A DNA stretch of 5,983 nucleotides from Candidatus Hydrogenedentota bacterium. Lineage in GTDB: Bacteria > Hydrogenedentota > Hydrogenedentia > Hydrogenedentales > SLHB01. A model generated the notes under the pieces. That model searched no databases. It was not told where the DNA came from and was given only the letters and a program-made list of their open reading frames with translations. The stretch's first letter is position 1, and each line of letters starts with the position of its first letter. The DNA is taken from positions 1-5,983 of the forward strand of contig PUOI01000098.1 in the NCBI GenBank assembly GCA_003552765.1, read 5' to 3'. A program made the position numbers and the translations under genes. Positions 4,726 to 5,983 of this stretch are shown piece after piece.

Positions 4726-5433
4726 TCATGCCTTGAGTGTGTTGCCAAGGAAGTCGCGAAACGACCCCAATTGCCTCCGGCTCACCCGTACGCCCCGCAA
4801 CCCGTCCGTGAACAGTACTCGGTGCTCGCCGGCCGCTACGGTCTCGAGCCCCGAGACGGCCACCTTCACCACCAGGCAGCCCCGGTGTACCCGTAAGACC
4901 GCATCCCCCAGAGCTGCCTCGAGTTCCTGCAGTGGCCGGTCCAGAAACCCTTCGACCGTGGCCGATCGCCCGATCACATAGCCGTCCTCGGCCACCAGGC
5001 AGTCCAGTTCATCCAACTGAACCAGTCGTTCCCTGCGCCCGATCCTCAGGCGCAAACGGGGCGCTGGGTTGCCTCGCTGCTCCTGGAGGCGGCTGAGCGC
5101 CCGTTCAAGCCGCTCGCGGCGCACGGGTTTGAGTACGTAGTCGCGTACGGCAACATTGAAGGCCTCGATGGCATGTTCGGCATGCGCCGTGACGAGGACG
5201 ACCGGCACATTCGGATACTCCCTCTCCATCCGCTTCGCCAGCGTCAACCCATCGGTGCCGGGCATCTCGATGTCCAGCAGCACCGCGTCGGGCTTCGCGT
5301 CGCGCAGGAAGCGCTCCACGCAGAGTCCGTCCGGAGCCTCGGCACAGACCTCGTGGCCGAGTTCCTCGAGCACGGCCCGGAGCCGTGCGCGCGCGGGCGC
5401 CTCGTCGTCGGCAATGAGAATGCGCAGGCTCAT
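4726..5433 (-). CDS. algR: AlgR-like LytTR-family response regulator
   Basis: The 235-residue protein has a receiver domain (about 3-115) with acidic pair D9-D10, phospho-acceptor Asp54 in V-L-L-D-I-E-M-P-G, Thr82 and Lys102 in L-K-P-V. A LytTR DNA-binding domain (about 130-232) follows, with V-L-R-V-H-R-G-C-L-V and the closing V-S-R-R. Length, V-R-D-Y-V-L-K-P-V-R and the C-terminal V-S-R-R match AlgR of pseudomonads, about 248 residues. There AlgR is known to activate the fimU-pilVWXY1Y2E minor-pilin operon. AGGAG lies 6-7 nt before the ATG, and ATGA overlaps the kinase stop, so the two are coupled. The frame runs open upstream through the kinase gene, but those residues are Arg/Pro-rich shadow sequence. 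The minor-pilin cluster is next downstream, 229 bp away and co-oriented. The gene is far richer in G+C than the pilins. Confidence 0.9.
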   Translation of the reverse strand: MSLRILIADDEAPARARLRAVLEELGHEVCAEAPDGLCVERFLRDAKPDAVLLDIEMPGTDGLTLAKRMEREYPNVPVVLVTAHAEHAIEAFNVAVRDYVLKPVRRERLERALSRLQEQRGNPAPRLRLRIGRRERLVQLDELDCLVAEDGYVIGRSATVEGFLDRPLQELEAALGDAVLRVHRGCLVVKVAVSGLETVAAGEHRVLFTDGLRGVRVSRRQLGSFRDFLGNTLKA

Positions 5434-5983
5434 CGGGAACTCCTGTCGGTCTGGCGTTGATGGGGTAGGGTGATCCGGACCTCGAAGCCCTGATCGCTGC
5501 GGGTCTTGCGCACGCTCGCGCGCTCGCCGAAGGCGTGCCGAAGACGGGCCCGCGCCTCGTCCCCGGCGGTGTGGGTGCCGTTGCCGTCCTGGTCGCCGAG
5601 GGTATTGCCGATCTCGATCACGATGGAGCCGTCCTGGTGGCGCGAGCGCACCCAGATTCGCCCCCCGTCGCGCGCGGGCGCAATTCCGTGCTGGACGGCA
5701 TTCTCGATCAGCGGTTGCAGGACCAGGGTGGGCACCTCCAGCTGCGCATCGTCGGTTTCGGAGGTCTCCCACTCCAACTGCAGGCGCTCGCCGAAACGCG
5801 TCTGCTCGATCGCGAGGTAGGCGCGGGCGAGCTCCAATTCGGTGGACAGCGGATGCGTGGCGCCGGTGCTGAAGGCGGCCCGGAACAGGTCGGCCAGATC
5901 CAGCGTGACCTGCTCGGCCTTCGCCGGATCGCTGCGGCAGAGCCCGGCGATGGTGTTCATGCTGTTGAACAGGAAGTGCGGGC
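5430..5983 (-). CDS. algZ: LytS/AlgZ-class sensor histidine kinase, C-terminal part, cut by window edge
   Basis: The last 183 residues are visible. They open with P-H-F-L-F-N-S-M-N-T-I, the H-box of the His_kinase (LytS/YehU) family. Its histidine would be autophosphorylated and pass phosphate to the partner regulator. An ATP-binding domain follows, with the N-box L-I-E-N-A-V-Q-H-G-I-A-P about 90 residues on and a degenerate glycine region G-N-G-T-H-T-A-G-D-E-A-R-A-R-L. The internal ATG at 5960 is not the start, since the H-box lies upstream of it. The N-terminal sensor or membrane part is outside the window. The stop overlaps the algR ATG as ATGA. In pseudomonads the equivalent AlgZ (FimS) controls twitching and minor pilins with AlgR, and the same pairing is likely here. 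Confidence 0.9.
   Translation of the reverse strand, partial: PHFLFNSMNTIAGLCRSDPAKAEQVTLDLADLFRAAFSTGATHPLSTELELARAYLAIEQTRFGERLQLEWETSETDDAQLEVPTLVLQPLIENAVQHGIAPARDGGRIWVRSRHQDGSIVIEIGNTLGDQDGNGTHTAGDEARARLRHAFGERASVRKTRSDQGFEVRITLPHQRQTDRSSR

Noticed and set aside
3738..4896. Plus-strand and alternate-frame open frames overlapping pilX and algR (for example 3738-4082, 4243-4572, 4390-4896)
   Set aside because: They are antisense or off-frame shadows of well-supported genes and show no domain or credible ribosome site.
5434..5772. Extended start of the response regulator far upstream
   Set aside because: The added residues are an Arg/Pro-rich shadow of the kinase gene in another frame. 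The ATG at 5433 has AGGAG and begins directly with the receiver domain.

Overview
The window looks like chromosomal DNA of a gammaproteobacterium. It carries a minor type IV pilin cluster directly downstream of an AlgZ/AlgR-type two-component system, an association familiar from pseudomonads and their relatives. A proteobacterial REP-associated tyrosine transposase (RAYT) start lies at the far left. I cannot name the genus. Every gene I support is on the minus strand, so transcription runs from right to left; the plus-strand open frames look like shadows.

Right end (about 4726-5983, roughly 65% G+C in sampled lines): the C-terminal part of a LytS/AlgZ-class sensor histidine kinase, cut by the window edge, overlaps by ATGA a complete AlgR-like LytTR response regulator. 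A 229-bp intergenic stretch (4497-4725) follows. It holds a plausible sigma70 promoter and an 8-bp direct repeat placed like an activator site.

Middle (553-4496, roughly 48-52% G+C in sampled lines): five prepilin-type genes read in the order pilX-like (with a large C-terminal passenger), fimT/gspH-like, pilV-like, pilW-like and pilE-like. All have the Gly-hydrophobic processing site and N-terminal hydrophobic helix. All except PilX have Glu at mature position 5. fimT and pilV overlap by ATGA. A short well-placed upstream ORF may be coupled to fimT. pilE sits after a 246-bp gap packed with small repeats and palindromes. The order is unusual because PilX comes first and no PilY1 is present in the window. 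The likely product is the minor-pilin priming or tip complex of a type IV pilus, expressed under the adjacent two-component system.

Left end (1-552): the first 27 codons of a RAYT gene, and between it and pilE a block of about 380 bp of direct repeats built on GTGGGTGTCC with GC-rich palindromes. It resembles a REP/BIME-type cluster belonging to the RAYT. The long plus-strand open frames through it are not credible genes.
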